A stretch of DNA of 64,000 bases from NCBI RefSeq assembly GCF_001691555.1, contig NZ_MAYN01000008.1, positions 237,860 to 301,859 of the forward strand, written 5' to 3'. Under the pieces are notes generated by a model, which was not told the origin of the DNA, searched no databases, and was given only the letters and a program-made list of their open reading frames with translations. The position numbers were made by a program, and so were the translations under genes. Of this stretch, positions 63,079-64,000 are shown piece after piece; within the stretch, counting starts at the first letter, position 1, and every line of letters begins with the position of its first letter. The DNA is from Pantoea eucrina (lineage in GTDB: Bacteria; Pseudomonadota; Gammaproteobacteria; Enterobacterales; Enterobacteriaceae).

Positions 63079-63104
63079 GGCTACGGTTTAAAAATTGTTA
63101 ACTG

Positions 63105-64000
<896 letters not shown>

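Overview
The window is a stretch of chromosome from an enterobacterium. Almost every protein reads as a close relative of an Escherichia coli protein. The gene order is that of the E. coli 74-76 min segment, running from glpD and glpEGR, through ompR-envZ, pckA, mrcA, hof, aroKB-damX-dam-rpe-gph-trpS, crp, kefGB, slyD and fkpA, to tusDCB-rpsL-rpsG-fusA-tuf. Compared with that backbone, malP/malT, feoABC, yrfG and nirBDC-cysG are missing, and a few genes are extra. This fits Enterobacterales, probably Erwiniaceae of the Pantoea/Erwinia type; the family-level call is inference. I saw no rRNA, tRNA, CRISPR array, prophage or insertion sequence.

Layout: (1) 1-3.6 kb, glycerol-3-phosphate block: glpD (cut by the window edge) diverges from glpE-glpG-glpR, with a clear GlpR operator between. 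(2) 3.7-9.6 kb: orphan malQ, nfuA, gntX, bioH and a GH13 sugar phosphorylase that takes the place of feo. (3) 9.7-15.6 kb: tex, greB, an orphan YjbE-type secreted protein and ompR-envZ. (4) 15.6-28.4 kb: pckA, hslRO, igaA, nudE, mrcA and the hofMNOPQ DNA-uptake/pilus-assembly operon. (5) 28.9-35.1 kb: the aroK-aroB-damX-dam-rpe-gph-trpS supercluster, closed by a strong terminator. (6) 35.1-45.7 kb: tsgA, ppiA, the yhfG-fic antitoxin-toxin pair, pabA, argD (tandem ARG boxes), yhfK, crp, yhfA, prkB and yheT-yheU. (7) 45.7-51.0 kb: an inserted block of a LysE-family exporter, a LacI-family regulator and tauABCD for taurine sulfur use, ending in a palindromic REP-like element. (8) 51.0-59.8 kb: yheS, kefG-kefB, yheV, slyD, slyX, fkpA, yheO and tusDCB. 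(9) 59.8-64 kb: the str operon rpsL-rpsG-fusA-tuf, with tuf cut by the window edge.

The window is mostly conserved housekeeping DNA, and I do not see an entirely new multi-gene system. The features most worth a second look are these: the Fic/YhfG pair, in which the toxin's metal-binding acid and the antitoxin's inhibitory glutamate are both replaced; the tau/LacI/LysE insert with a perfect 14-bp palindrome ahead of tauA; the orphan GH13 phosphorylase overlapping bioH; the tandem CRP sites 52 bp apart upstream of ppiA (a CytR-type layout); the orphan YjbE protein; and unexpected hairpins inside the str operon. Where several starts were possible I chose by ribosome-binding site and by the length of the E. 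coli homologue. Homologue comparisons are from memory, not from a search.
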